64,000 bases of DNA from Glandiceps talaboti (GCF_964340395.1 NC_135567.1:8930158-8994157), one strand, 5' to 3'. Shown: positions 12,144 to 22,809, numbered from the stretch's first letter. Notes: generated by a model not told the origin, from the letters alone. A program made the numbers and translations.

Positions 12144-12146
12144 TAT

Positions 12147-13280
12147 TAAAACGAAAAGGTATAATAACATTATGATATACCAATGCCCAGATCAATCATT
12201 CTTGATGGCTTTTAACGTGAAATATCACTTCCGGTATGCAATGCATGAAATGATGCCACTTCCGCTTCCGTATACATTAAGGTCACAGAATTTAATTGCC
12301 GAAAATTAGGAACTGCCGCATTTGTTTTGTGACCATCATGTATACGAAACTGAAAACGCTACTTTACATACAGTGATGGCACGTTAAACGTCATGACAAT
12401 CACATTAAACCCTAATCGTCATCACAAAACTGTTTTCTGATTGGACAGAAGATGGGGATTCTGAACATAAACAAACAAAAATGGCAGTCAATGTTCGACG
12501 TTGAAATTCGTGTGTGAATACAAAATTAAAACTGAGAAATCTTTCAAAATAGGAGGATTTTAACGAGAATATCCATACCAAAGTGAAACTATTTACGACC
12601 ATACATTAAATTGCAAATTCATAACAACACTGTACGGGTAATTAAATTTCCCAACGGTATCGCCGATGCGACTATAGCCTGTGTAGACCACCACTATGTG
12701 CTACTATGTATATACTACTCAGGGTAGCACATTGTTACTTAATACGAAATGTATGACAGTGGTCGACCATCCACATTCTCTGACACTTTAAGATAACTCA
12801 GTCTACTACCAAAGTTGCATTTCGAAATAATTATGAAATGTTACACCGAAATCTGATGTAAGTTGACGATTTTTTAAACAATGTCACCGACAGGTTGACA
12901 CGGCCAGCAGATAATGTGCATGTGAATGTCACCTGATAGTAGAGTCTTGTGACACACAAAGCCCATAACTCTGCATAGCAAACTTTGCGCTGAGAAATTT
13001 TCTTTGAATTTCTGGTGTGACATGTGCCCTACCTATTCCATTGCAGTACTATTCATGAGCAGGTACAATAATATCAATTAGGGGTTGGTATACTCATTAT
13101 CCTTGGCTTGTAACTTTTAGTGTACCACATTTGGCAATGAAGAATGTAGTGTTTTGAGTGTACTGTGTGACTCTGGTTATTTTTTCTTACACACCACGCC
13201 AAACATTGGTCAACTCGCTACCAAGACCAGGATTAAGAACTTGATAAGGTTGCACCTGGTCATAGGCATATGATAAATCA
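12147..13280. other. non-coding stretch
   Basis: Nothing recognised. Short ORFs lack motifs. Confidence 0.4.
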
Positions 13281-13281
13281 G

Positions 13282-13428
13282 ATATTACCTGATACCACTT
13301 TTTCATTCATCGTATCATTGTTCATGTAGTTTCCATAATGTGACACTCGTCTAACAACTCATGTCACATTACGGAAACTACATTTATTGCAAAACAATGA
13401 ACAATGAAATCGGGTAATAACCTAATAT
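13282..13428. repeat. foldback element, about 150 bp
   Basis: Imperfect inverted repeat. The inner arms tgtagtttccataatgtgac (13327-13346) and gtcacattacggaaactaca (about 13364-13383) pair almost perfectly, and the outer parts (tattacctgat / atcgggtaata) pair with mismatches around a loop of about 18 bp. It is MITE-like and has no coding capacity. Confidence 0.75.
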
Positions 13429-13549
13429 TTTCAACCTTTATATGACTCATGCACATTATTATCATCAATGTATTTACTAAATTATTTTGATTTTGAAGAG
13501 TGCGTTCTTATAAAATATAACAGCATTTACCAAAAACCATTATCCTAAA

Positions 13550-13665
13550 GCCTAAACAAAATGTACATCAAATTTCGTATTAAATGATCCAGCCAGCTTT
13601 GAGAAAACGAAGACACAGACAGACAGACAGGCAGACAGACAGACAGACATGCAAACAAACTTATA
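13550..13665 (-). repeat. (GTCT)n-bearing dispersed repeat, fragment
   Basis: An (AGAC)n tract at about 13613-13652 with the flanking phrase gatccagccagctttgagaaaa. On the minus strand this is the microsatellite-plus-'aaaacagctggatca' arrangement also seen at 44.7 kb, so it is an isolated member of the family that fills the right end of the window. Confidence 0.6.
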
Positions 13666-14710
13666 TCTAAATTGTAATGTTCCCTTAAAAGTGTGACACT
13701 TCACTAATCCCATTTTATAAAATAAGACTGCTCGAGTGTCAATATGTAAAGAGTACCCCCCCCCCCTTATTCCACCAATTCTCTCACATGTAAATATTGA
13801 AGGCTTCCTTATTTCTTTCAACTGTGGATATCTCTCCGTTTTACTTCTTAAGCTATGATGTCAACTTTTTATACATCTCCTACTTTCTCTTCAATCCATA
13901 CACTAATTATGATTACAAAAAAAACAATGTACTCACTGTTGAAAGGCTACCATTAAACTTGATTTCAAGTGTGGGGTGTTGATCACAGAGCACAATTATC
14001 AATACCCATTAAAGATTCCCAAGTATTCCAAATCATATTTTATGGTGGAATAATGATGCACAAAATTTAATGATTAAGCCCCTTCTGCAATCCTGTGAAT
14101 GTTGTTGGTCTGAAATATGCAAGTCACTGGTTTGAGCTCTGCTGCTGTTATCGTTAAGAATGACCAATGTCCCATCCACAACTGTATCCAGTAATCCAGT
14201 TGTGTAATAAGTGAGGTTACTTTATGAACAATATAAGCCCATATGTTTACAGTGACCGTAATGGGCTATGGAATTTGAGAAGTTATATTAGGCCGTTTCG
14301 CCCATTTACGTCAGTAGCAGATTGGCATAACCGTTTCACAACTCTGTGATCCTAATCTTATAACGTGAGGCATTTTAAATATGTTTGGCAAACTTACATC
14401 TACTCAACATATCTAGTAACAAACAGATACAACCCTTGCAACAATTGTCTAAATATTCTGCTGATCAGGACATAGTTTATATCAGTGGACAATTTAGACT
14501 GACTTTGAAGGTGCCAAATGTCTGTATCACATTGTCACATGATATACATTGATACAAAAACAGCAGTCTGGGTCTCTCATGCATGTCCATGCTATGTTCT
14601 TATCAGTTTGTTTATTATATGGCAATATTGACTAACTTACAGACACAACTGTTGCAAGGGTTGTAACATATGCTCATCGGTTTGGTGATTTTTCACCAAC
14701 AACAACTCAC
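13666..14710. other. intron-like non-coding stretch
   Basis: No gene recognised. A C-run lies at 13757-13766. The stretch at 14120-14190 has a weak B-box-like word (ggtttgagctc), but not enough for a tRNA or SINE call. Confidence 0.35.
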
Positions 14711-14962
14711 CACAATTACCCTTTGGTCCGATGCTACACTCCACAATGTTTTCGTCATCGAGAGGACAGTACACACCAGCTGTGTTGTGATGAAGCAACT
14801 TCATACCACGGCAGAAATTATCAGTCAGATCAAAGACATGCACCGCTATCTGATCAAATCTATCCGTCTGCCAACGACCACACGGTTCGCCTTCCGCATT
14901 ATGTCGTATGTTGCCACGGTAGTCGTTGCCATGATCTTCCCAGTAACATTCACCTATACCTC
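14711..14962 (-). CDS. kringle-domain exon (symmetric 1-1)
   Basis: A 252-bp open segment on the minus strand encodes one kringle-like module. It opens with GECYWEDHGNDYRGN, followed by EPCGRWQ, DNFCRG, GVYCPLDD, VECSIG and NCG. The six cysteines are in kringle order. Acceptor tctgaag lies just 5' of 14962, and donor GTGAGT directly follows 14711. Both borders are phase 1, as is usual for kringle modules. Kringles bind proteins or lysine-type ligands outside the cell, as in plasminogen-type proteases and receptors. The central NPD..PWC segment usual after the third cysteine is changed (RGMKLLHH, then VYCPLDD), so ligand binding may differ. No stop is present. Same strand and phase as the EGF, trefoil and F-type-like exons. 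Confidence 0.85.
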
Positions 14963-15166
14963 CTTCAGATTAATAAGGAAACTTCATAAGTAACCATTGA
15001 CCTCTGAAACCTTCTACATTCTCAGATTGAGTCATTGCCTATATCAAGTAGGCGCTACAGATCTAGAATGTCACTCGCCCCAAGAATAATTTAAGAATTC
15101 GTTTTACTAGACGCTATAAGCATTGTAATGGTTATCTGGATTATTCCCCTCAAGTATTTAGATTCA
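14963..15166. other. intron-like spacer
   Basis: Short AT-rich stretch between the kringle exon and the second copy of the 400-bp repeat; nothing else seen. Confidence 0.4.
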
Positions 15167-15564
15167 ATTTTGCTTGTCATTAATTACCATTTCTCAAGAT
15201 TGAAAAATTATAGCCATCTAGTATGCTGCATAAGTTAGGCACTGACAACGTATTCCCAGAAATGACAGTCAGTTCGGAAATATAATGAAGGTGTGACACT
15301 GTGACGTATCTTTCTTTTAACTTGTTGTTGACACGCCATATTTTCGTAACATGCTCTTCAGTTCGTGTACTTTCAATTTTTCAATGTCTTCCATGACGAC
15401 TTACGATTGTAGATGGTCAAAAACGGTAGTATTTTTTTCAGGCTAATGCGTTCACTTTCATATAAACAACATGGCCAATCCGCAAAGCTTGACCCTCGTA
15501 GCAACCGTTGCTAGGTTATTTGCATATCTCGCGAGATCTGCCGCGAGACGGGGAATGCTTTATT
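15167..15564. repeat. 400-bp dispersed repeat, copy 2
   Basis: Same orientation as 11509-11904 and nearly identical to it. The gcaaccgttgc palindrome (15501-15511) and TCTCGCGAGA (15527-15536) are kept. The flanks differ from those of copy 1, so the two copies arose by separate insertion or a limited duplication. Confidence 0.9.
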
Positions 15565-17687
15565 GGGTCAAGGGTACGGGTCAGTACGTCGACCAGGCTG
15601 CTGCTGTAGTCCACGTACGTGGGTAGACGAGTGTTGCGCTCAACCTTTCTTGATACATGTGAACTCAGAATGTATACTACAATGTACGATGAAATACTGA
15701 ATCTTGAGAACAACAATAACAACGTTACAAGGCGATATGATCAACTGGTATAGGCTGAAAAAATAACACACCTATCGGCAAACGATATATCGATATGTGA
15801 CCCCAGCCCTGTCATGTCAGTTTCACGCTTGCTCACGATTTAAACATTTTGTTAAAAGTTCTGTGTATTTAGTGTACGAAGGCATTCATTTTCAAAGGTA
15901 ACCAGAACGTTTTCTTCATATCAATACACATCAAATTGATGCCGTAAAAATCTCGAACTTGTCATCGGCATGACGTGCGGGTGCCAAGCTCTTGTCACGA
16001 GAACAAAATGCTGCTGACAAGCGCCAGTCACCAGACACTCCGTAATTTTTATCCCAGAAAGTGAACATTTGCGATCATATTTAAAAAAAAAATATAAGCA
16101 GCGTAGTATTTTCCATACTCTCGGCATGCTTCGACATAATTTTCTACCGCGATCCAATGATATGTCTCCGAAATATGCACCGTTTTGTCGACAGACTGGT
16201 AAGGGTTTCCCCCAGAACGGCATAGTTCTGTAAGTGAATTTTGTTGTTATAATTTCAGTTTATTGGGGCTATAAAACATTTTGAAACCGGTTTTATCATA
16301 TTCGTTGTGAATCATTCTGCATTCTGCATTTTGTGGTGCTCTGTGTCATGCGATATTTTTCTTATCCATGCGGTTTTTTTTGTTTACAATGTATGCACGC
16401 TACGATGTTGTGCATTTGTGAACGATTTTGACAACACTACGCATGCACGTGTCCTTGATAACGAAATGTGTGTATTGTTTACACGTTAACTGTAGGCAAC
16501 ACTAATTACTGCCAGTAACAAAGACTATATGATGTTTTGAAAACCTATGTAACATTACGATGTCTTACGCGTTTCATGCAAGTATGTTGAGATCACGATG
16601 CCATGTGTAACTAGCACTGTGTGTGTGCAAGAAAGCTGATGGGGGGGGGGGGGGTACTTGAAACATTTGGAGATGAGATGAATTGAAAAAAAAAAAAGTG
16701 GTGATAAACAGGGGACACTTGAAAATATATTAAATTCACAGCAGTGGTAGCATTGATCTATCAAACCACATTAATTGTGGCAATGAATGGAAGGAGTATT
16801 ATGGAGCCCTCACTGAGCAATCCTCAAAATGGTGACTGATAACAAAAATCAAAATGCTTTTATGCAGCACACAACATGTATATAATTGGTTCTAAAATCA
16901 GAAACAGTTTCCAGTCTAATTTGAGGCAATTCTTACATAGCGCCTCAGATTGGAAAGTCATGACAGTCAAATTAAATAGTCAAACAAGCTATAGTACCAT
17001 TGAGACTGGGGGTAATGGTCTCACGTCACACCCAACATAAAATGTAATTTCTACAGACTGTTAAAAGGCACTAAAATCTTTCTCCAAGTCATTTGACCTA
17101 CTCTGATGTATAAAAGTATGAATAACAAGTTTTTAAATCTATTGCAGGTTATTTTTCTCCAAATAAAATAAAGGGTGAGAAATTCCTTCTCCCCACAAGA
17201 AGTTGTGAAATAGAGCCATTTCCTGTAGTCTAATGTAGGCATTATTTTTTGTTTGAGTACTTTCCTACATGGCGCTGAATCTGGGACTCTATATCTATAT
17301 GATAATAATCTCACATTGGCCTGGAAACTAAAACTGATTTTGACTGAGACTAATTTATACTCATCAGCACATGAACAGTGTGCTATAGAACTTACATGTA
17401 GAAAACGACTTTAAAAAGAGCACACCAGCAAAGTAGGTAATTTAAAGTTTACAACGATGTCAACTATGCCTCTGGGAAAAATATTTTATTATAACTGCCG
17501 ACAAATCAACGAACTTGAACAGCAGAACTGAATTAATCAGTAAATGCCGGCACGCTAACAAGTTCTTATTTAATAATACGTAACCTTTGTTGTCAATCTT
17601 TTTGTTTCCACACAGCCGTCAGTGAACACACATAAGTTATGTACTTAAAGCAGGATGTATAACTAACCAATACTATTAAACCACACT
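15565..17687. other. non-coding stretch
   Basis: No supported gene. A G-run lies at 16640-16653. The minus-strand ORF 15921-16223 has a fragment (ENYVEACREYGKYY) reminiscent of cysteine-rich WSC/PAN modules, but the frame breaks at once. See the rejected list. Confidence 0.35.
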
Positions 17688-17731
17688 ATTACACCTGACG
17701 ATCCTTCGGGTGAAACGGTCCGTAGTGTAAT
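17688..17731 (+). ncRNA. hammerhead ribozyme motif, type I form
   Basis: The conserved core is present: CTGACGA at 17695-17701, GAAA at 17712-17715 and the cleavage triplet GTA at 17722-17724. Stem I is perfect over 7 bp (ATTACAC 17688-17694 with GTGTAAT 17725-17731). Stem II is short (about ATCC with GGGT around a small loop, one wobble pair). Stem III is short (ACG/CGT) with a 3-nt loop. Short stem III and open stem I are the form known from Penelope-like retroelements, where the ribozyme self-cleaves the transcript. The weak stem II means activity is uncertain. A (TA)n tract follows at 17776. Confidence 0.62.
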
Positions 17732-17772
17732 TCCACTATGTAATATCAGACTCGTCTTCTTTCATTTGTATG

Positions 17773-17775
<3 letters not shown>

Positions 17776-17803
<28 letters not shown>
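17776..17803. repeat. (TA)n microsatellite
   Basis: Perfect TA run of about 14 units, 45 bp downstream of the hammerhead motif. The paired hammerheads at 19.9-20.1 kb are likewise flanked by long AT runs. Confidence 0.9.
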
Positions 17804-18150
17804 TTCATTCTGTATAAACATGTATATATATAATATGTGTGTGGAAACAAAAACTTCAGAAATGAAGAAGAGCTTGGTTTGGAAATAAAAATTATTTTGA
17901 CTTAGTTTGTATGTAAATTATTTGAATATGTGTGAAAATGTTTGTATGCATGTGTCCCATTCATTTAGAGGCTATCTGTTGGTTTATTGAATTCATAGAT
18001 CACAATTTGGCAAAGTCTAGCTCAATGGATGTAATTTTACAAAATTGTACCTGTAGTCTCATGCCTTGATACAACTGAAGAGTCAATGTCACTAATAATA
18101 TATATCACATTCATATATTGTGTTTGTAATTTGGTACTTTGTTCACATAG

Positions 18151-18288
18151 TTGGTTATGGTCAGTCGGAGTAATACAGCTGTTGCTGTTAATGTAAAATT
18201 TGGAGCCATATCAATGCTCGATACATCTATTGAAGTAGAATTGGATGTGGTTTTCAGATTCAAAAACCAATGGATAACCTCAAGACTA
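18151..18288 (+). CDS. possible Cys-loop receptor exon fragment
   Basis: Plus-strand open segment with NTAVAVNVKFGAISMLDTSI, then VVFRFKNQWITSRL. This matches the early extracellular beta-strand pattern of pentameric ligand-gated channels (T-x-V-x-V, then an I-S-x-L/V-D turn, then W-x-x-x-R-L). A possible acceptor (gttcacatag) precedes it and a weak donor (GTGTCC) lies at 18289. No neighbouring exon of such a receptor was found, so it may be a lone exon of a plus-strand gene, a relic, or chance. Confidence 0.3.
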
Positions 18289-19762
18289 GTGTCCCACAAA
18301 CTTATAAAGCTGTATGTTGCTTTATGTCTACACACAAGTGAAAGCAAGGTGTAATCCAAAAGTCCTTTCAAAAATTAACGTAAAAAAAACTGATTTACAG
18401 TATAAAACCAGAGAATTTTTGCATGAAAAATCAAGATAAACTATATAAATAATCGGATTTCCTTGTTAAAATTGTGAAACAGTTATTGTGCATCACTACA
18501 TTGGGTATTTCATAAGTGAAATCTAGTGTTTGAATAGAATATAAAGCTATAATAAGCAGCAGACTAGTATTAACCAGTATACAAAAGTATGTATACCCTG
18601 GTCGTTGCGGGCGCAAATCCAATACGGCGGTTTTATTAGCCAATATGGCGGCTCTCTAACTAAGTTTTCATAGGGAGACACATGTGTAATCTCCGCTGAA
18701 TATCATTTTATTTCTAAATTTGAATGCAAGTAGCAACGTCGGAAAGATCAATATCGCCCTAAATGAACTTCGAATTGAATATAGTTTTACTATCGATACC
18801 TCAACAAGTTTGCAGTCATTGCATGTATTTGTGAATATTAGCAAGTTTATAGCATTTCTGCCAAGTTCCTACTGCTAGAAGACTTGACCTCTATAACCTG
18901 TAACTTTTATATATCTACGCATGTGCAACAGTTAGCTCTTGCGACTCACCACATGCACCATGCAACTAGTTGCTTCATGTACGCACGTGTTCTGTCGCAG
19001 TTGCCAGCCTCGTCGCATGCGACGAATTGCTTCATGAGTTGCATCGTGTAAATGGGCCTTTACGTGACACATTTTGGGTACATATTATACTTTCTGAAGG
19101 GGCGGACTGCTTTTTGTGTCATGGGTGTAAGAACAATAAGATGATTGCAGTTGCCGGTAATTTTGTACCAGCAAATTTTGAAAGTCGCACTGGCAAGTAA
19201 TTTATACCTCGCACTGTAAACTAAATATTCGAATTCTGACTGACGTACTGTGGACTGACGTATTGACTCCGAATGTATCTAAACATATGACATGAAGACA
19301 CAACGTTGTTGACGTTAATTTGATCGACACCTCCTTTAGATAACAAAGGACGACTTCACATGAGAAGCACACATTTGATAGGTTGTTGTATACGATAACT
19401 ATGTCGGCAAGCCTTCGATTTCGACACAATTTAGCAGTTTTCTGTTTTTTCATTGGCTACTCCCGTTTCCCATGATATTTGGTGATTTTAAAGATTTTAC
19501 TTCAACATCTCTCAAATTGTGATAGTTTGATCTACAGCAGATGGCCTACACAACGGAGAACCACCGGTTTCAGTATGAATAAAGGGCCATTGTTTGTGTT
19601 TTCCGGTCGCTTTGTATGTTTATGTCAGTAAAACTTGTATGGGCAGAAAGCGTGATTGTAAATTGATTGCTTTCTTAAAGCTATTAGTGCTGCAGCAGGG
19701 CCCACATTTTTTACGTCAAGCATAACCGGAAAAATAAAAAAACACCAGCATAATATATTATA

Positions 19763-19763
<1 letters not shown>
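18289..19763. other. non-coding stretch
   Basis: No gene recognised. A GC-richer patch with CpGs and ccaatatggcggct lies near 18610-18655; this could be a promoter-like element, but nothing coding follows it clearly. Confidence 0.35.

Positions 19764-19830
<67 letters not shown>
19764..19830. repeat. (AT)n microsatellite, left of palindrome
   Basis: Long AT dinucleotide run bordering the inverted hammerhead region on its left side. Confidence 0.95.
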
Positions 19831-19832
<2 letters not shown>

Positions 19833-19932
19833 AAGTCAGTGGTAAGATTTGTCCGTAGTACAGTGCTCGATAGGTCTGCACGCAGAGCGGAGTATATGTG
19901 GAGGGTAGAAGAAAATCAAGTCGGGTTTTTCG

Positions 19933-19974
19933 TCTCTACAAGCCTGTTTCGTGAGTAAATCACTCGTCAGGAGA
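19933..19974 (-). ncRNA. hammerhead ribozyme motif (minus-strand copy)
   Basis: Mirror image of the plus-strand motif at 20042-20083. On the minus strand: core CTGACGA (19964-19970), stem II GTGA/TCAC, GAAA, stem III ACA/TGT with loop GGCT, cleavage triplet GTA, and stem I of four pairs (19971-19974 with 19933-19936). All core bases are intact. Confidence 0.75.
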
Positions 19975-20041
19975 TGTTGATGTACTGAATATACCTCGTA
20001 TAAATAAAGGATTTATACGAGGTATATTCAGTACATCAACA

Positions 20042-20083
20042 TCTCCTGACGAGTGATTTACTCACGAAACAGGCTTGTAGAGA
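20042..20083 (+). ncRNA. hammerhead ribozyme motif (plus-strand copy)
   Basis: Type I hammerhead. Core CTGACGA lies at 20046-20052. Stem II is GTGA/TCAC (20053-20065, loop TTTAC). GAAA lies at 20066-20069. Stem III is ACA/TGT with a GGCT loop (20069-20078), and the cleavage triplet is GTA (cut expected after 20079). Stem I is TCTC 20042-20045 with GAGA 20080-20083. The short stem III is as reported for Penelope-like elements and retrozymes, in which dimers help the cut. All conserved core residues are present. Confidence 0.75.
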
Positions 20084-20114
20084 CGAAAAACTCGACTTGA
20101 TTTTCTTCTACCCT

Positions 20115-20118
<4 letters not shown>

Positions 20119-20198
<80 letters not shown>
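20119..20198. repeat. (AT)n microsatellite, right of palindrome
   Basis: AT run of about 40 units. Open frames that read YIYIYI through it are artefacts. Confidence 0.95.
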
Positions 20199-20202
<4 letters not shown>

Positions 20203-20872
20203 TTACCAAAACTATTACACTCTGCCACTGCGGTATAGAGCACTGTTTTAGCAGATTGATACTCACCGAGTATATATATATATACGCATATTGTTTGGGA
20301 ATAGTCGTTCATGTATGCAAGTTGACACCTAACACAGAAAGACACATATTCAACCTAAACACATTAAATTGTTAACAGGTTTGAAATGTCGTGTGCACAT
20401 GATGTGAAGGTGAATTATTTCAAAGTCGAGGTACACACTGTGAATACCAAAAAAAATAAATATATTGACCCATTTGTGTAAGAAATAAAATTAAGAAAAA
20501 AAGCAAGCAGAGCTCTTTGGAACGTTGGGTAGAATTTATAAAATGCTTACCATATGTTGTAAACACCTCTACTTCTTTTATGACAATATTAGGTAACAGT
20601 TTCGTTAGATACATAAAAATGTAATTAGACAGATAACTCAGTCCACAGTACCATTGGATCCAGACACTTTTGTCGACATTATGCGTAACTTGAGTTCTCG
20701 ACCCACCACAAGACAATGGTTTGTGCTCTTCATTGTAAAATATCGGGTAATAGATAAATACTGCATCTACAAGTATAGGTACTGGGTATCCAACAGTCAT
20801 GATGCATATACAAGAAATAGCGAAAAGTGTATTATTGTATTAAGTGAAATCTTGTACTACTGTACTCTTGTT

Positions 20873-20904
<32 letters not shown>

Positions 20905-21275
20905 AGTTATAAATCATGTTGAGCGATTAATGCATATTATAGCACATCGTTTTCACGAACTCTTTTTAATTGGCTGAGACTGTATCACATGGTATGGAAT
21001 ATTGACCCATAGAGACCATGCATAGATGAACACTAGTCTCGTGCTATTTCCCTAGAGTAATATTCATGAAGCATGAAAGTCATATCAGGAATATGATTTG
21101 ACTATGTAAATGATATGTGCCTGAGAATATACACTTGTTACCTGACCTTTTCTGTAACTAGTAGACATGTTACCCCTTGTACTGTTATGTAACAACTATT
21201 TCAGCCGCCATTATACTTGCTATATAACAGCCAACGTGGTAATATATTTGTACTAGGGTACTCAAAGCCCGGAAA
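20199..21275. other. non-coding stretch
   Basis: No supported gene. A (GTT)n tract lies at about 20873-20903. The minus-strand ORF 20420-20800 has cysteine-bearing text but no recognised domain. Confidence 0.35.
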
Positions 21276-21278
21276 TAA

Positions 21279-22539
21279 GGGAGCCGTCATTATTTATGGC
21301 CTGGGGGGGGGGTCGGAGGAATTTAGGGGGAGGGGGTCACTTAAAAATTGGAGATGGCCAGGGGGGGGGGGGGCTACTCCAAAATGAGAGAAAGGTAGGG
21401 GGGGGCTACTCAAAAATTTGTTCACAAAACTTCTGTACACGAAAATGGTGAGTAAACTGTAACACCAAATACAATTTTATTGTCAAAATTTCTGATAAAT
21501 GAAAAATATGGTATAGAAAATACGCAAATTGTCAAAATTTCTGATTATTGAAAATTATATTCCAGTGAATTTTGTGACGTCATCCCTCAACATTATTTCT
21601 GATAATGTACACTATTATTGCAGATGACATACATCGGCACCAAAACCCTGTGTAAATTTAATTCAATTTTACTTTTCACCATCTGCAAATTCACTGGTAT
21701 TGGCAAAACTGTAAAATAATAACAATAATGCACGCCCTGCCAATCCATAATGGACTCAAGCAAACTTTGCACTCCATAATGTACTTGGCTGTCGCCTCGC
21801 ACAATTATGTCATGCAAAGGTTGCTTTTGCCCAGTATCGGCTGGCAGGGTGTGCATTATTGTCTAAATATATAGAAAATGCAATCCCTGAATCACAGTTT
21901 TGTAGGATGTCATCTGGCCTGATAGAATTGTTGCAGTACATGTACTGGCATAAGATCTCACAGGGCTGGTTCCTGGTTCAATGCTTTCAATAAGTACACA
22001 TGACACTTTAAAATTAATGGCCACCATGTCACCATTTTGTAAGTAATTCAGTATCTCAATACATATTTTGCAGTAACTAACCAAGTGCACATCTCCTCAA
22101 TATCTTGTTATCACCACATGTATAGTACAAGTGATGAATGCCTGTAGTTCATATACCACACATGTATACAATATGATTACCTTCATGAGGTGATTTAGTG
22201 TCATTTGAATATGACTTACTTTTAACATATGTATGAATCTTGACCTTGATCTCTCTTTTTTATTTTTTATCAGTTCATCAGTTCATATCACTAAAATTTA
22301 GAACCTTTGATAAATTCACATTTTCTGGTAATGGTATGCAATGATATACAAGTGTATATATACTTCATGTGTAAATGATATGGGGACATGGGGGGGGGGG
22401 GTATCCAAATTTCTGATGTCAGGGAGGGGGGGTCATTGATTTTTTTGAGGAAGATTGGGGGGGGGGGGCACTCGAATTTCCATATTTTACAGAACAATTC
22501 CTCCGACCCCCCCCCAGGCCATAAATAATGACGGCTCCC
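21279..22539. mobile_element. non-autonomous TIR transposon, TAA target duplication
   Basis: Terminal inverted repeats of about 45 bp, starting gggagccgtcattatttatg (21279) with its complement ending at 22539. TAA lies directly outside both ends (21276-21278 and 22540-22542). A 3-bp TWA duplication and GGG-starting ends point to the PIF/Harbinger group. Just inside the TIRs are long G tracts (21361-21373, 21398-21405, 22390-22400, 22457-22468). An internal inverted repeat (gcacgccctgcca at 21730, tggcagggtgtgc at 21841) may be a nested or subterminal structure. No transposase is encoded. Confidence 0.85.
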
Positions 22540-22542
22540 TAA

Positions 22543-22809
22543 GTATGCATTATGTTGTGGTATTTTGTTTTACAAACAATGATGTAAGTCGTAATAAAAA
22601 AATTGTATGGTTCCTGTTACGCTCAATTTTAGAATAGGTGGGGCAGCTATACCTTTTATTTTATTTTATAATATTGTCTTTCTGAGTGAGTGTCTAATTC
22701 AGGTTTTCTATTCTTTTCCAAATGGTCTCTGTATTTTTATTTCTTCCTATTAGATATACAGCCGTTACAGATTAAAAGAACAGTTTTATTTTTTCTCTTT
22801 AAGTTGATG
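22543..22809. other. spacer between two transposons
   Basis: AT-rich, nothing recognised; ends at the Polinton target duplication. Confidence 0.5.

Larger units (their letters stand above)
6479..12146 (-). mobile_element. DIRS-order (Ngaro-like) retrotransposon, decayed
   Basis: Minus-strand element with a gag-like ORF (9735-10190), reverse transcriptase (about 8400-9369), RNase H and a tyrosine recombinase (about 6845-7800), the order known for DIRS/Ngaro elements. The ends were inferred from repeats: an 88-bp block occurs at 6479-6568 and again at 6707-6790. The block between them (matching part about 6588-6648) recurs at 12082-12143, beyond the 5' side of gag. Read on the minus strand this is A1-ORFs-B1-A2-B2, the split direct repeat layout of Ngaro elements. 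Every coding region is interrupted. Other repeats (11.03-11.23 and 11.51-11.90 kb) sit in the 5' part and are probably nested. Integration by DIRS-order elements leaves no target duplication, and none was seen. Confidence 0.75.
19894..20124. repeat. 230-bp near-perfect palindrome
   Basis: The left arm 19894-20005 and right arm 20011-20124 are reverse complements with only a few differences, separated by 5 bp (aaagg). The arms carry a hammerhead ribozyme each, in opposite directions. (AT)n runs flank the whole. The sequence just outside (19831-19890 and 20209-20270) also shares inverted words such as acagtgctc, so the inverted structure may be larger, interrupted by the AT runs. Confidence 0.95.

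Noticed and set aside
14120-14190. tRNA-like B box ggtttgagctc
   Set aside because: No matching A box or cloverleaf could be drawn.
15921-16223. Possible WSC/PAN-type module on the minus strand (ENYVEACREYGKYY)
   Set aside because: Frame breaks directly before and after, required cysteines are missing, and no splice borders fit.
20058-20375. ORFs of about 95 residues reading YIYIYI
   Set aside because: They run through the (AT)n microsatellite and carry no other coding signal.
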